Shown piece by piece: positions 18,842 through 27,615 of a DNA stretch of 64,000 nt. This DNA comes from Cognatishimia sp. SS12 (GTDB lineage Bacteria; Pseudomonadota; Alphaproteobacteria; Rhodobacterales; Rhodobacteraceae). Under the pieces are notes generated by a model that made no database searches, had not been told where the DNA came from, and saw nothing but the letters and a program-made list of their open reading frames with translations. Made by a program: the position numbers and the translations under genes. Position 1 is the first letter of the stretch. The number at the start of each line of letters is the position of its first letter. The DNA lies in contig NZ_JAQNCZ010000003.1 of the NCBI RefSeq assembly GCF_028369055.1, positions 62,001 through 126,000 on the forward strand, given 5' to 3'.

Positions 18842-19781
18842 TTTGCCCCACCTCCAGCGGCACTGCGCCGCCCACGGCCCGATTATCCGGGTTGTCACCG
18901 CGGCGGTCAAAGGCTCCGGCCCGCGCGAAGTGGGGGCACAAATGCTGGTGTGGCACGACGGGCAAAGCGGCACCATCGGTGGTGGCCAGCTGGAATTTGC
19001 GGCGGCCGCCGCCGCACGGGCGCAGCTAAAGAGCGGCGCAGACATCATTCAAAGCCACCATCCGCTTGGCCCGGCGCTCGGGCAATGCTGCGGCGGGGCG
19101 GTCACGCTGGTGAGCGAACGTATTACCATGAGCCTGCTGCGCAGCCTGGAAGGACAATTTTGCTATGCCCGCCCGCTGGTCCCGGCAGCTGACATGCCGC
19201 TTGTGATCCGCCGCAGCCTTGCCGATGCGCGCAATCAGGGCCTGTCGCCCACCATTACGTTCAGCGGCGGCTGGCTGTTAGAAGCCTTGCAAACGCCGCG
19301 CACGCCGCTGTGGATCTGGGGCGCGGGACATGTGGGGCGCGCCTTGGTGAACACGCTTGCGCCCTTGCCGGATTTCGACGTGACCTGGGTCGATACAGCG
19401 CAAGACCGCTTCCCCCCCGACGTGCCAACCGCCGTCACGCCGCTTGTTGCGAGCGATCCCGCCCGCGTAGTGCCGCGCGCCCCCCAAGAGGCACAGCACC
19501 TGATTGTGACCTATTCACACGCGCTGGATCTGGAGCTGTGCCACCAGCTTTTGCGCCATCGCTTCGGATTTGCCGGGCTGATCGGATCACGCACCAAATG
19601 GGCGCGGTTTCGATCCCGCCTGAGCGCCCTTGGGCACTCGGACGCTCAAATATCGCGCATCACCTGCCCGATTGGCGCGCCGGAACTGGGCAAGCATCCG
19701 CAAGCCATTGCCATTGGCGTCGCCTCTAAGCTATTGAGAAACCAGAAAGATCAATTGACCCGAAAGGACAGACGCGCATGA
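18834..19781 (+). CDS. xdhC: XdhC, molybdenum-cofactor insertion chaperone for xanthine dehydrogenase
   Basis: XdhC binds the molybdenum cofactor, protects it while it is sulfurated, and hands it to XdhB. The 315-residue protein shows the family features VVTAAVKGSGPREVGAQM, the GGGQLEF motif, the cysteine pair in LGQCCGGAV used in cofactor binding, and a Rossmann-like C-terminal half (WIWGAGHVGRAL, then GLIGSRTKWARF). I chose the ATG at 18834, inside the last codons of xdhB, because the family N-terminus begins there. It overlaps the transporter ATPase gene by 4 nt, tying enzyme maturation to the purine transporter in one transcript. Confidence 0.95.
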   Translation: MFDLPHLQRHCAAHGPIIRVVTAAVKGSGPREVGAQMLVWHDGQSGTIGGGQLEFAAAAAARAQLKSGADIIQSHHPLGPALGQCCGGAVTLVSERITMSLLRSLEGQFCYARPLVPAADMPLVIRRSLADARNQGLSPTITFSGGWLLEALQTPRTPLWIWGAGHVGRALVNTLAPLPDFDVTWVDTAQDRFPPDVPTAVTPLVASDPARVVPRAPQEAQHLIVTYSHALDLELCHQLLRHRFGFAGLIGSRTKWARFRSRLSALGHSDAQISRITCPIGAPELGKHPQAIAIGVASKLLRNQKDQLTRKDRRA

Positions 19782-21316
19782 CAACTCCCCTTTTGTCGCT
19801 GCAAGGGCTGACCAAGGCATACCCCGGGGTGGTCGCCAATGACGCCGTGTCCTTTGACATTCAAGAAGGGGAGGTCCACGCGCTCTTGGGCGAAAACGGC
19901 GCGGGCAAATCCACTTTGGTCAAAATGATCTATGGTTTGGTGAAGCCGGACAGCGGAACCATGCTGTGGCGCGGCACAGAATTTGCCCCGAGCGAACCAC
20001 GTCAGGCCCGCGCCACTGGCGTGGCCATGGTATTTCAACATTTTTCCCTGTTTGACGCGCTTGATGTCGCCGAGAACGTGGCGCTTGGGATGGAAAACCC
20101 GCCCCCCATGCGCGATCTGGCGCAGCGCATCCGCGATGTTTCGGAAACCTACGGGTTGCCGCTGGACCCGGGCCGCACCGTCGGCGATCTTTCGGCGGGC
20201 GAGCGGCAGCGGGTTGAGATCATCCGCTGCCTGCTGCAAGACCCCAAGCTTTTGATCATGGATGAACCGACCAGCGTTTTGACACCGCAGGAAGTCGAAA
20301 TCCTGTTTCAAACCCTGCGCAAGCTCAAATCCGAAGGGACGTCGATCCTCTATATCAGTCACAAGCTGGAAGAGATCCGCGCGCTGTGCGACCATGCGAC
20401 GATCCTGCGGCTGGGTAAAAACGTCGGCAGCTGCACCCCGGCCACCACGTCGGCCCGCGACATGGCGGAAATGATGGTGGGCAGCACGCTGCAAACCCCA
20501 ACCCGCAGCGCCGCACCTGATGGCAGCACCCTGCTAAAGGTCACGAACCTCTCGGCGCAATCGGGCAAAGCCTTTGGCACGGCATTGAAAGAGATCAGCT
20601 TTGCGGTAAAATCCGGTGAAATCCTTGGTCTTGGTGGCGTGGCCGGCAATGGGCAAGATGAACTGCTGGCCGCCCTCTCAGGCGAGCTCTTGACCAACGC
20701 GGACACCATCCAGATCAGAGGCGAAGCCGTCGGCAACCTCGGCCCCAGCCAGCGGCGCGGCATTGGCGTCCTGGCCGCCCCCGAAGAACGGTTGGGCCAT
20801 GCGGCCGCCCCAAACATGAGCCTGATCGAAAACGCGCTTTTGACTGGCGCAATCCGCCAGGGGCTGACGCGAAACGGGTTTGTCAATTGGCGCACAACCA
20901 AGGCATTTGCCGAGGATATCATCACGCAATTTGACGTCCGCACGCCGGGATCTGATCGGGCAGCGCGCGCGCTGTCAGGCGGCAATCTGCAGAAATTCGT
21001 GATTGGCCGTGAGGTGCTGCAAGCGCCGGACGTTCTGGTGGTGAACCAGCCCACCTGGGGCGTGGATGCAGCGGCGGCGGCCGCCATTCGTCAATCCCTG
21101 ATGAACCTTGCGGCCAAAGGGGCGGCCATTGTTGTGATCAGCCAGGATCTGGACGAGCTTATGGAAATTTCAGATCGCTTTGGCGCGCTGAACGAAGGGC
21201 GTTTGTCCGCGATCCGCCCGACAACCGGGCTGACCATCGAGGATATCGGCCTGATGATGGGCGGTGCCCACGACATGGAGGCCCCCGGCCCCGTCGCTGA
21301 GGAGGCCACAGCATGA
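19778..21316 (+). CDS. BMP-type (nucleoside/purine) ABC transporter ATP-binding protein
   Basis: The 512-residue protein is a tandem ATPase. The first domain has an intact Walker A (LGENGAGKST, about residue 37), signature LSAGERQRVEI and Walker B LLIMDEP. The second has a degenerate Walker A (GVAGNGQDEL) and LSGGNLQKFVIGRE, typical of this transporter class, in which the second site is weak or inactive. The two-permease layout and the BMP binding protein downstream place it with nucleoside/purine importers such as NupA. It overlaps xdhC by 4 nt and the next permease by 4 nt. A purine substrate is inferred from this linkage. Confidence 0.93.
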   Translation: MTTPLLSLQGLTKAYPGVVANDAVSFDIQEGEVHALLGENGAGKSTLVKMIYGLVKPDSGTMLWRGTEFAPSEPRQARATGVAMVFQHFSLFDALDVAENVALGMENPPPMRDLAQRIRDVSETYGLPLDPGRTVGDLSAGERQRVEIIRCLLQDPKLLIMDEPTSVLTPQEVEILFQTLRKLKSEGTSILYISHKLEEIRALCDHATILRLGKNVGSCTPATTSARDMAEMMVGSTLQTPTRSAAPDGSTLLKVTNLSAQSGKAFGTALKEISFAVKSGEILGLGGVAGNGQDELLAALSGELLTNADTIQIRGEAVGNLGPSQRRGIGVLAAPEERLGHAAAPNMSLIENALLTGAIRQGLTRNGFVNWRTTKAFAEDIITQFDVRTPGSDRAARALSGGNLQKFVIGREVLQAPDVLVVNQPTWGVDAAAAAAIRQSLMNLAAKGAAIVVISQDLDELMEISDRFGALNEGRLSAIRPTTGLTIEDIGLMMGGAHDMEAPGPVAEEATA

Positions 21317-22398
21317 TCCGCCTTGAAAAACGCCCACAGCCCAGCCGCGCCTGGTCGCTGCTGACGCCGCTGGTTGCGGTGATTATCACGATGTTTGCTG
21401 GCGGTTTGCTGTTTGCGGCGCTTGGCAAAAACCCGTTTGAGGCCATTCGGGTCATTTTTTATGATCCACTCTTTGGCGAGTTTGCCTTTTACTATCGCCC
21501 CCAGCTCTTGGTCAAAGGCGGGCCTTTGATCCTGATTGCCATTGGTCTTTCGCTGGGCTTCCGGGCCGGCATCTGGAACATTGGGGCCGAAGGCCAATAT
21601 ATCATGGGCGCGATCTGCGGTGCGGGGGCGGGCCTTGCGTTTTACCCCACCGAAAGCGTGCTGATCTTTCCACTGATGGTGATCGCAGGCGCATTGGGCG
21701 GTTGGGCCTGGGCGATGATCCCAGCAGTTCTGAAGGTCAAATTCGGCACCAATGAAATTCTGGTCTCTCTGATGCTGGTTTATGTCGCCGAACAGATGCT
21801 GGCCTCCATGTCATTGGGGCTCTTGAAGAACCCTGAAGGATTCGGCTTTCCCGGCTCGCGTAACCTGCAGGGCTATGAGAGCGCCTTTAACAGCGAATTG
21901 ATTGCCGGCACAGGCATGCACTGGGGCGTGGTCGCGGCCTTCATCGCAGTGATCCTGTCTTATGTGCTGCTGAACAAACATATTCTGGGATACAACATCC
22001 GCCTGACCGGCGAGGCCCCGCGCGCCGCGCGGTTCGGGGGGGTGAACCCCACCCGGCTGATCCTCTTCTGCCTGGGGATCTCGGGCATGCTGGCCGGTCT
22101 GGCTGGCCTGTTTGAAGTCTCCGGCCCGGCCGGGCAGATCAGCATTGATTTCAACGTTGGCTATGGCTTCACCGCCATTATCGTTGCCTTCCTTGGGCGG
22201 CTGCATCCGGTTGGCATTCTGCTGGCCGGGCTTTTGATGGCCCTGACCTATATTGGCGGAGAGATTGCGCAAGGCACGCTGTCGCTGCCCGCGGCGGCCA
22301 TCCAGGTTTTTCAGGGCATGTTGCTGTTCTTTTTGCTGGCGCTGGATGTGCTGACAAACTTCCGCATCCGCCTTGCCGCAAAGGGGGCCGCAGCGTGA
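21313..22398 (+). CDS. BMP-type ABC transporter permease 1
   Basis: The 361-residue inner-membrane protein has about ten hydrophobic segments and the BPD_transp_2 (branched-chain/nucleoside type) pattern, including GLSLGFRAGIWNIGAEGQYIMGA near residues 75-97 and GFTAIIVAFLGRLHPVGILLAGL in the C-terminal half. Its partners are the ATPase upstream (4-nt overlap), the second permease after 133 nt, and the binding protein. In this class the two permeases form a heterodimer that imports nucleosides or purines. Confidence 0.92.
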   Translation: MIRLEKRPQPSRAWSLLTPLVAVIITMFAGGLLFAALGKNPFEAIRVIFYDPLFGEFAFYYRPQLLVKGGPLILIAIGLSLGFRAGIWNIGAEGQYIMGAICGAGAGLAFYPTESVLIFPLMVIAGALGGWAWAMIPAVLKVKFGTNEILVSLMLVYVAEQMLASMSLGLLKNPEGFGFPGSRNLQGYESAFNSELIAGTGMHWGVVAAFIAVILSYVLLNKHILGYNIRLTGEAPRAARFGGVNPTRLILFCLGISGMLAGLAGLFEVSGPAGQISIDFNVGYGFTAIIVAFLGRLHPVGILLAGLLMALTYIGGEIAQGTLSLPAAAIQVFQGMLLFFLLALDVLTNFRIRLAAKGAAA

Positions 22399-22479
22399 AA
22401 CAGCCTTTCCTCTCAACTGACCGATTGAATGGTTTGACATACCGCAGGTTGATATCCGCTGATGGATTGCACGCGCTGC

Positions 22480-22507
22480 TTGACAGCTTGCGCGCCGCCC
22501 CTAATGG
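22480..22507 (+). promoter_or_regulatory. Possible internal promoter before the second permease
   Basis: A consensus TTGACA (22480-22485) is followed after 16 bp by TAATGG (22502-22507). It lies in the only sizeable gap (133 nt) inside the xdh-transporter run, 24 nt before the start of the second permease. The -10 is weak, so this is tentative. Confidence 0.25.
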
Positions 22508-22531
22508 TTCTGCACAGAAAGGCGACTGCTA

Positions 22532-23452
22532 ATGGATCTGTCGACGATCAATCCCGTCTTGTTGATTGCGTCACTCATGGTGGCGGCAACCCCCCTCTTG
22601 TTGGCGGCAATAGGTGAATTGGTCGTTGAAAAGGCGGGCGTTCTCAATCTGGGCGTCGAAGGTATGATGATCATCGGCGCGATCTGCGGCTTTGCCATCG
22701 CGGTTGAAACCACCAACCCCTATGCCGGATTGCTGGCGGCCATGGTGGGTGGCGCGGTTCTGTCCTTGCTTTTTGCTTTCCTGACGCAGGTCGCGCTGGC
22801 CAATCAGGTCGCCTCGGGCCTCGCGCTGACATTGTTCGGGCTGGGGCTCTCGGCGCTTCTGGGGCAGAACTATGTCGGGATCAAACCCCCGGCGATGAGC
22901 AAGCTTGATTTGCCGATCCTTTCGGATCTGCCTGTGGTTGGCCCGATCCTGTTTTCCCATGACCCGGTGCTTTACATCGGGATTGCGCTGACGGCGGCGA
23001 CCTGGGCCATGCTGAAATACACCCGCGTCGGCCTGGTGCTGCGCGCTGTTGGTGAAAACCACGAAGCCGCCCATGCGCTGGGCTATCACGTGGTACGGGT
23101 GCGGGTGCTGGCAATCCTATTTGGCGGGGCCTGCGCGGGTCTGGGTGGGGCCTACATCAGCCTTATTCGCGTACCGCAATGGACCGAAGGCATGACCGCC
23201 GGCATTGGCTGGATCGCGCTGGCGCTGGTGGTTTTTGCCAGCTGGAAGCCCTGGCGCGTTCTACTGGGCGCGTATCTCTTTGGCGGCATCAACGTGTTGC
23301 AGCTGAACCTGCAGGCAGCTGGCATTGCGGTCCCCGTCGAATACCTGGCGATGTCGCCGTACATCATTACCATTCTGGTGCTTGTCATCATGTCGACTGA
23401 CAAAAGCCGGGCACCCGCCTCTCTGGGGCGCATTTTCCATGCCTCGCAATAG
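22532..23452 (+). CDS. BMP-type ABC transporter permease 2
   Basis: The 306-residue permease has eight or nine hydrophobic stretches and the family core LVVEKAGVLNLGVEGMMIIGAI (about residues 30-51), plus RAVGENHEAAHALGYHV, the EAA-like loop that meets the ATPase. It pairs with the 361-residue permease upstream. A ribosome site AAAGGCGA lies just before the ATG. The binding protein gene begins 44 nt downstream. The transport direction is import, inferred from the linked periplasmic binding protein. Confidence 0.92.
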   Translation: MDLSTINPVLLIASLMVAATPLLLAAIGELVVEKAGVLNLGVEGMMIIGAICGFAIAVETTNPYAGLLAAMVGGAVLSLLFAFLTQVALANQVASGLALTLFGLGLSALLGQNYVGIKPPAMSKLDLPILSDLPVVGPILFSHDPVLYIGIALTAATWAMLKYTRVGLVLRAVGENHEAAHALGYHVVRVRVLAILFGGACAGLGGAYISLIRVPQWTEGMTAGIGWIALALVVFASWKPWRVLLGAYLFGGINVLQLNLQAAGIAVPVEYLAMSPYIITILVLVIMSTDKSRAPASLGRIFHASQ

Positions 23453-23496
23453 CTTTGCGATGGTGCAAATCACGTTTAACAGCGGAGTAATCTAAG

Positions 23497-24567
23497 ATGA
23501 AATTGACAAAGTTCCTCGCGACAGCAGCCCTGACCATGGGTCTTGCGACAACCGCGCTGGCCGAAAAGACCAAGGTAGGGTTCGTCTATGTCGGCCCCGT
23601 CGGCGATGGCGGCTGGACCTATGAACACGATCAGGGCCGCAAGGCTGTGGAAGAAGCCTTTGGTGATGACGTGGAAACCGTCTATGTGGAAAATGTGCCA
23701 GAAGGCCCGGACGCCGAACGTGTGATGACGCAGATGGCCCTGGAAGGCGCGGACCTGATTTTCACCACGTCTTTTGGCTACATGGACCAGACGCTGAACG
23801 TCGCCAAGAAATTCCCGAACGTGAAGTTCGAGCACGCCACAGGCTATAAAACCGCACCGAATGTGTCGGTCTATTCCGCCCGCTTCTACGAAGGTCGCGC
23901 GGTTCAGGGTCACATTGCGGGCCGTATGACCGAAACCAACACCATCGGCTACATCGCGTCCTTCCCGATCCCAGAAGTGGTGCGCGGGATCAACTCTGCC
24001 TATCTTCACGCCAAAAAGGTGAACCCGGATGTCGAGTTCAAGATCATCTGGGTTTACACATGGTTTGACCCCGCCAAGGAAGCCGACGCTGCCAAGGCGC
24101 TGATTGAACAAGGCGCAGATGTGATCCTGCAGCACACCGACTCTACCGCGCCGCAAGCCGCAGCGCAGGCGGCAGGCAATGTCATCACTTTTGGCCAAGC
24201 ATCCGACATGTCTGAATACGCGCCTTTCCCGCGCGTGTCCTCGATCATCGACAACTGGGCCCCCTACTACGTCCAGCGTACTAAGGCCGTGATGGACGGC
24301 AGCTGGGAAACAGTGAGCACATGGGATGGCATCGGTGCTGGCATGGTCGGGATTGGCGAAATCTCTGATCGCGTTCCAGCGGAAGTGAAAGAAGAAGCTG
24401 AAGCGCTGCGCGACATGCTGGCCTCCGGCGAATATCACGCCTTCACCGGCCCGATCAACAAACAGGACGGCTCTGCCTGGCTCGCGGATGGTGAAACCGC
24501 CGATGATGGCACCCTTGCGGGCATGAACTTCTACGTCGAAGGCCTGACCGCAGAACTGCCCCAGTAA
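23497..24567 (+). CDS. BMP-family periplasmic substrate-binding protein (purine/nucleoside)
   Basis: The 356-residue protein has a signal peptide (about 1-22, cleavage after LATTALA) without a lipobox cysteine, so it is a soluble periplasmic protein rather than a PnrA-like lipoprotein. The mature part starts KTKVGFVYVGPVGDGGWTY, the usual BMP opening with the Gly-Trp-Thr/Ser motif, and continues with TTSFGYMDQTL and VDPAKEADAAKALI-like segments. BMP proteins bind nucleosides or purine bases; xanthine or a relative is the likely ligand given the xdh genes upstream. It is the last gene of the cluster and is followed by a strong terminator. Confidence 0.93.
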   Translation: MKLTKFLATAALTMGLATTALAEKTKVGFVYVGPVGDGGWTYEHDQGRKAVEEAFGDDVETVYVENVPEGPDAERVMTQMALEGADLIFTTSFGYMDQTLNVAKKFPNVKFEHATGYKTAPNVSVYSARFYEGRAVQGHIAGRMTETNTIGYIASFPIPEVVRGINSAYLHAKKVNPDVEFKIIWVYTWFDPAKEADAAKALIEQGADVILQHTDSTAPQAAAQAAGNVITFGQASDMSEYAPFPRVSSIIDNWAPYYVQRTKAVMDGSWETVSTWDGIGAGMVGIGEISDRVPAEVKEEAEALRDMLASGEYHAFTGPINKQDGSAWLADGETADDGTLAGMNFYVEGLTAELPQ

Positions 24568-24595
24568 ACACTGGCTTTGCCATTCTTTGCCATTC

Positions 24596-24621
24596 AAAGG
24601 CCCGCTTCGGCGGGCCTTTTT
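24596..24621 (+). terminator. Rho-independent terminator of the xdh-transporter operon
   Basis: A perfect 10-bp stem (AAAGGCCCGC) with a TTCG tetraloop runs into a T-tract (CCTTTTTG). It lies 28 nt after the binding-protein stop codon. Confidence 0.9.
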
Positions 24622-24702
24622 GTTTGGGCGCTGGCCGCGGCTGTCATACCTTCGTCATATCGCGCCCCTACCAGCGCCTGATAATTTGACGGAGGCCGCC
24701 CC

Positions 24703-25674
24703 ATGCCGCACCCCCATTCCCTGACCGCGCCCAATGGCGCGCCTATGAGCCGCTTTGCGTTTGGCACCATGCAATTTGGGGGGCGCGCAGACGCCAAGGA
24801 GAGCGCGGCCATGTTTGACGCCTGCGTCGCGGCCGGGATCAGCCATTTTGACACGGCCTACGTCTATACGGACGGCGCATCGGAAACTCTGCTGGGCCAG
24901 TTCGCCGCGCCGCTGCGCGAGCAGCTCGTGATTGCCACTAAAGCCGCCTATCAGGGCGGCTCGGGACGCGACAATATCTTGTCGGGCTTTGACATATCGC
25001 GGCAGCGCTTGGGCATGGATTTTGTGGATATCCTCTATTTGCACCGGTTTGATCCGACGACGCCGCTAGAGGAAACATTTGACACTTTGGCCGAACTGAA
25101 ACTGCGCGGCCAAATCCGGTATATTGGCGTCAGCAATTTCGCGGCCTGGCAGGTGATGAAGGCCATTGCCGTGGCCGCAGAACGTGATCTGACAATCGAC
25201 ATTCTCCAGCCGATGTACAACCTGGTGAAACGCCAAGCCGAGGTGGAGCTATTACCCATGGCGATGGATATGGGCCTAAAGGCCGCCCCCTATTCGCCGC
25301 TTGGGGCGGGGCTGCTCACCGGGAAGTACGGCAGCGCAACCGAGGGCGGCGGCGGCGGGGATGGGCGACTGTCAGAGGATCGCCGTTATCGCGCGCGCTA
25401 TAGTCAAGACTGGATGTGGCAGAGCGCAGCTGCCCTCGCCGCTCTGGCGGCTGAGGTGGGGCTTGATCCCGCGACCCTCGCCGTCGCCTGGGTCGCAGCG
25501 CATCCAGCGCGGCCAAGCCCGATCCTTTCGGCCCGCAATGCGGCGCAGCTGGCACCCAGCCTGGCCGCCAGCAGCGTGACTCTCAGCAATGATCTTTACG
25601 AAAAGCTCTCTGCGCTCAGCCCCACGCCCGCCCCTGCGACCGACCGATTGGAAGAAATCGCGAACCGCGCCTAG
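24703..25674 (+). CDS. Aldo/keto reductase
   Basis: The 323-residue cytoplasmic oxidoreductase has the TIM-barrel AKR fold with the catalytic tetrad in place: Asp and Tyr in HFDTAYVYTDG, Lys in VIATKAAY, and His in LYLHRFD. The segment RYIGVSNFAAWQ is the family signature, and YSPLGAGLLTGKYG is part of the NADPH site. The substrate cannot be told from the sequence. A GGAGG ribosome site lies 7 nt before the ATG. It is a single gene after the terminator of the purine operon, and its stop overlaps the convergent gene at 25671 by 4 nt. Confidence 0.93.
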   Translation: MPHPHSLTAPNGAPMSRFAFGTMQFGGRADAKESAAMFDACVAAGISHFDTAYVYTDGASETLLGQFAAPLREQLVIATKAAYQGGSGRDNILSGFDISRQRLGMDFVDILYLHRFDPTTPLEETFDTLAELKLRGQIRYIGVSNFAAWQVMKAIAVAAERDLTIDILQPMYNLVKRQAEVELLPMAMDMGLKAAPYSPLGAGLLTGKYGSATEGGGGGDGRLSEDRRYRARYSQDWMWQSAAALAALAAEVGLDPATLAVAWVAAHPARPSPILSARNAAQLAPSLAASSVTLSNDLYEKLSALSPTPAPATDRLEEIANRA

Positions 25675-26696
25675 TCGCCGATCTTGCAGCGTTTTCCAAC
25701 CCCGGTGCCAATGCAATTGCTACTGGAAAAGCCCCCCTTTTGCGCGACGGGTCGCGCAGCGGTCTGGGGTTCAGCGGCGCTTGGCGCGGCTTGGTAGCCC
25801 TGGGTAACAAGCCAAGCCTCGGGCGTGTCGGCGGGCACCTTGGGCAAACCGCTTGCAATCAGAGGGCTGGGCAAGGTCTGCATCAGGTTCAGGCTGTCAA
25901 AATCAAGCGCTGCGAGCACCGCCTTGATGTCTGCCTCTGGCGCATGGGCGCGCAATTTGATCACCACGCCGCCGCCCAGCGCGGCAAACACGTAGCGCAT
26001 GGTTTCATCGCGGCGCGCAACGGCGGATTTGGCACTGATGAAATGCACGCCTTCAAATTGCGCAAAATGCGTCGGCTCAATCGCATTCACCACGCTGCTG
26101 CCATTGGCGGTTTCGGCGACGTTGGTCATGAAATAGCTGGCTCTCGGGCGTCCCTCGCGCAGGCGGTCAAGATCGCGCCCGGTTGCCACCACCCAATATG
26201 ATTGCTTGAGCCGTGTGGCCAAAATTTCAGTCGGTTCCGCGCGCTCAATCTGTAGGAAAATCGAGCTGCGCCCCTTGAGGTAAATCGCGGTAGTTTGCTG
26301 CAGGTCAGACGCAGCGCCCGGCCCATCCTGCATCCCGTCGGGCCAGCCAAAGCCGGTGTGATAGCTGTCATCCCAGTTAATGCGTTCCCAGCCCGCGAGA
26401 ATGTCCTCGCTTGGGGTGGGCATATAGCTGGTCAGCGGCGCAGCCCGCAACGCATCCCGTTGGGCCAACGTAATGGCTTCCGAGGGCGCGGGCAGTCCTG
26501 TGCCCAGCCCGACGCGGGACAAGAGGTGGTCAAAATAGCTCGGCTGCCCATCCGACAACAACGGCTGCGCCACGCCCGGCGCATCCTGCAACGAGGCGAG
26601 CGCAACGCTGCGTTTGGAAAAATTCAGATAATCAACCGCGGCTACGGCACCAAGGGCAATCACGGCAAATGCCGCTGGGATCACTTTATACATCAC
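25671..26696 (-). CDS. Conserved exported protein of unknown function
   Basis: I do not recognise this 341-residue protein. It has an N-terminal hydrophobic segment (about residues 4-22) that could be a signal peptide or membrane anchor, then a soluble domain with a repeated theme of aromatic and Asp residues (WERINWDDSYHTGFGWPDG), and a C-terminal tail with two cysteines (SSSNCIGTGVGKRCKIGD). The middle part (about 130-290) has alternating hydrophobic strands. Codon use is like its neighbours. It is convergent with the aldo/keto reductase (4-nt overlap) and lies 118 nt downstream of a small exported peptide gene on the same strand. Confidence 0.7.
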   Translation of the reverse strand: MMYKVIPAAFAVIALGAVAAVDYLNFSKRSVALASLQDAPGVAQPLLSDGQPSYFDHLLSRVGLGTGLPAPSEAITLAQRDALRAAPLTSYMPTPSEDILAGWERINWDDSYHTGFGWPDGMQDGPGAASDLQQTTAIYLKGRSSIFLQIERAEPTEILATRLKQSYWVVATGRDLDRLREGRPRASYFMTNVAETANGSSVVNAIEPTHFAQFEGVHFISAKSAVARRDETMRYVFAALGGGVVIKLRAHAPEADIKAVLAALDFDSLNLMQTLPSPLIASGLPKVPADTPEAWLVTQGYQAAPSAAEPQTAARPVAQKGGFSSSNCIGTGVGKRCKIGD

Positions 26697-26814
26697 ACAC
26701 TCCGACGTTCTGTCATTGGTGTCTGTCTAGTGGCGTTGTCTGGCCGAATTTGGAAGGAAAGCGGGCAAGAAGGCGCCCGGACAAGAAATCTGCGCGCTTA
26801 GGAAAGCGGTTCGA

Positions 26815-26952
26815 TCACTGGATTTCTTCGACCGCAACCGGGCTGGCGACACTTAGGGCCTGGGTCTGATCCGCACGCGATTGCTGCGCCTGTGCAACAG
26901 CAAAGCTGACGATCAGAACGCCGACTATGATGACTGGAAATACACGTCGCAT
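26815..26952 (-). CDS. Small exported or membrane peptide, 45 residues
   Basis: This short frame starts at ATG 26952, 5 nt after a near-perfect ribosome site (GGAGGAG). It encodes 45 residues: MRR, then a hydrophobic stretch VFPVIIVGVLIVSFAVAQA (about 4-22), then a polar tail ending VAVEEIQ. The N-terminus looks like a signal peptide with a possible cleavage after AQA, or a single membrane anchor. No function is known to me. It sits between the 102-residue gene at 27065 and the 341-residue gene at 25671, all on the minus strand with gaps of about 110-120 nt. Confidence 0.5.
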   Translation of the reverse strand: MRRVFPVIIVGVLIVSFAVAQAQQSRADQTQALSVASPVAVEEIQ

Positions 26953-27064
26953 GGCGACTCCTCCGATATCCCTGCCCTCAGCATGAGCAAAAACCGTGCC
27001 GTTTTTCGGTGCAAGATCATGCCGAAATCAAGGCAGCCGCACCTTTTTGACTGCGGGGCGCGAC

Positions 27065-27373
27065 TCACGTCAGGTCCCGTTCTACTGGCTGTGTCAGGCG
27101 CTCAAAGTTCTCAGAGGTTGCCCGCTGGTAGGGGCCAAGCGCCGCAGCAAAAACTTCGTCTGCGGGCCGGCCTGCAGTGGCCGTCATGACCGTGGTGCAC
27201 CAGCTTTCCCCAAATGCGTTCACCTTCTCAAGCACCATTGTGCAGGCCTCAGAGCGCTCTGCGGGCAGCAAACCAATCATGCCAAGGCTGCGCAGCAGAA
27301 TGATCGCCTGCGCCTGACTTGCCATGCGCATCATCTGTGCAGCACACCCCAATGGCGCAGTCCCCACAAACAT
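27065..27373 (-). CDS. Small conserved Rhodobacteraceae protein ('antifreeze protein' annotation type)
   Basis: With the ATG at 27373 the product is 102 residues. It has a Met/Ala-rich helical core (PLGCAAQMMRMASQAQAIIL, then RSLGMIGLLP), a conserved-looking NAFGESWCTTVM region, and an RPADEVFAAALGPYQ segment. It resembles a small Rhodobacteraceae family often labelled antifreeze protein, which starts with a short PMTPLG-like lead; ice binding is not supported. A GGGG ribosome-like site lies 8 nt upstream. The frame stays open upstream to 27550, but those residues are Arg-rich and do not fit the family. It is divergent from panC. Confidence 0.55.
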   Translation of the reverse strand: MFVGTAPLGCAAQMMRMASQAQAIILLRSLGMIGLLPAERSEACTMVLEKVNAFGESWCTTVMTATAGRPADEVFAAALGPYQRATSENFERLTQPVERDLT

Positions 27374-27615
27374 CGTCATCACCCCAGTATCATCGTTGAG
27401 CCGAGCCCCAAGACTAGGCCCGTTTTGCTGCAGCAACATGACAGGAGTGACACAGCCAAGCGTATTTCGGCGCGGATGGCCGCGGTTGCCTGAATTTCTG
27501 GCGGACCTGGCCAAAAAATGGGCAAGGAACACCGCGTAACAGAATGACATAAGCCTTGCCGCGCTGCGGCGGCATTTGCTAAATGCTTAAAAAACAACCA
27601 ACTGAGGGCCTGCCC

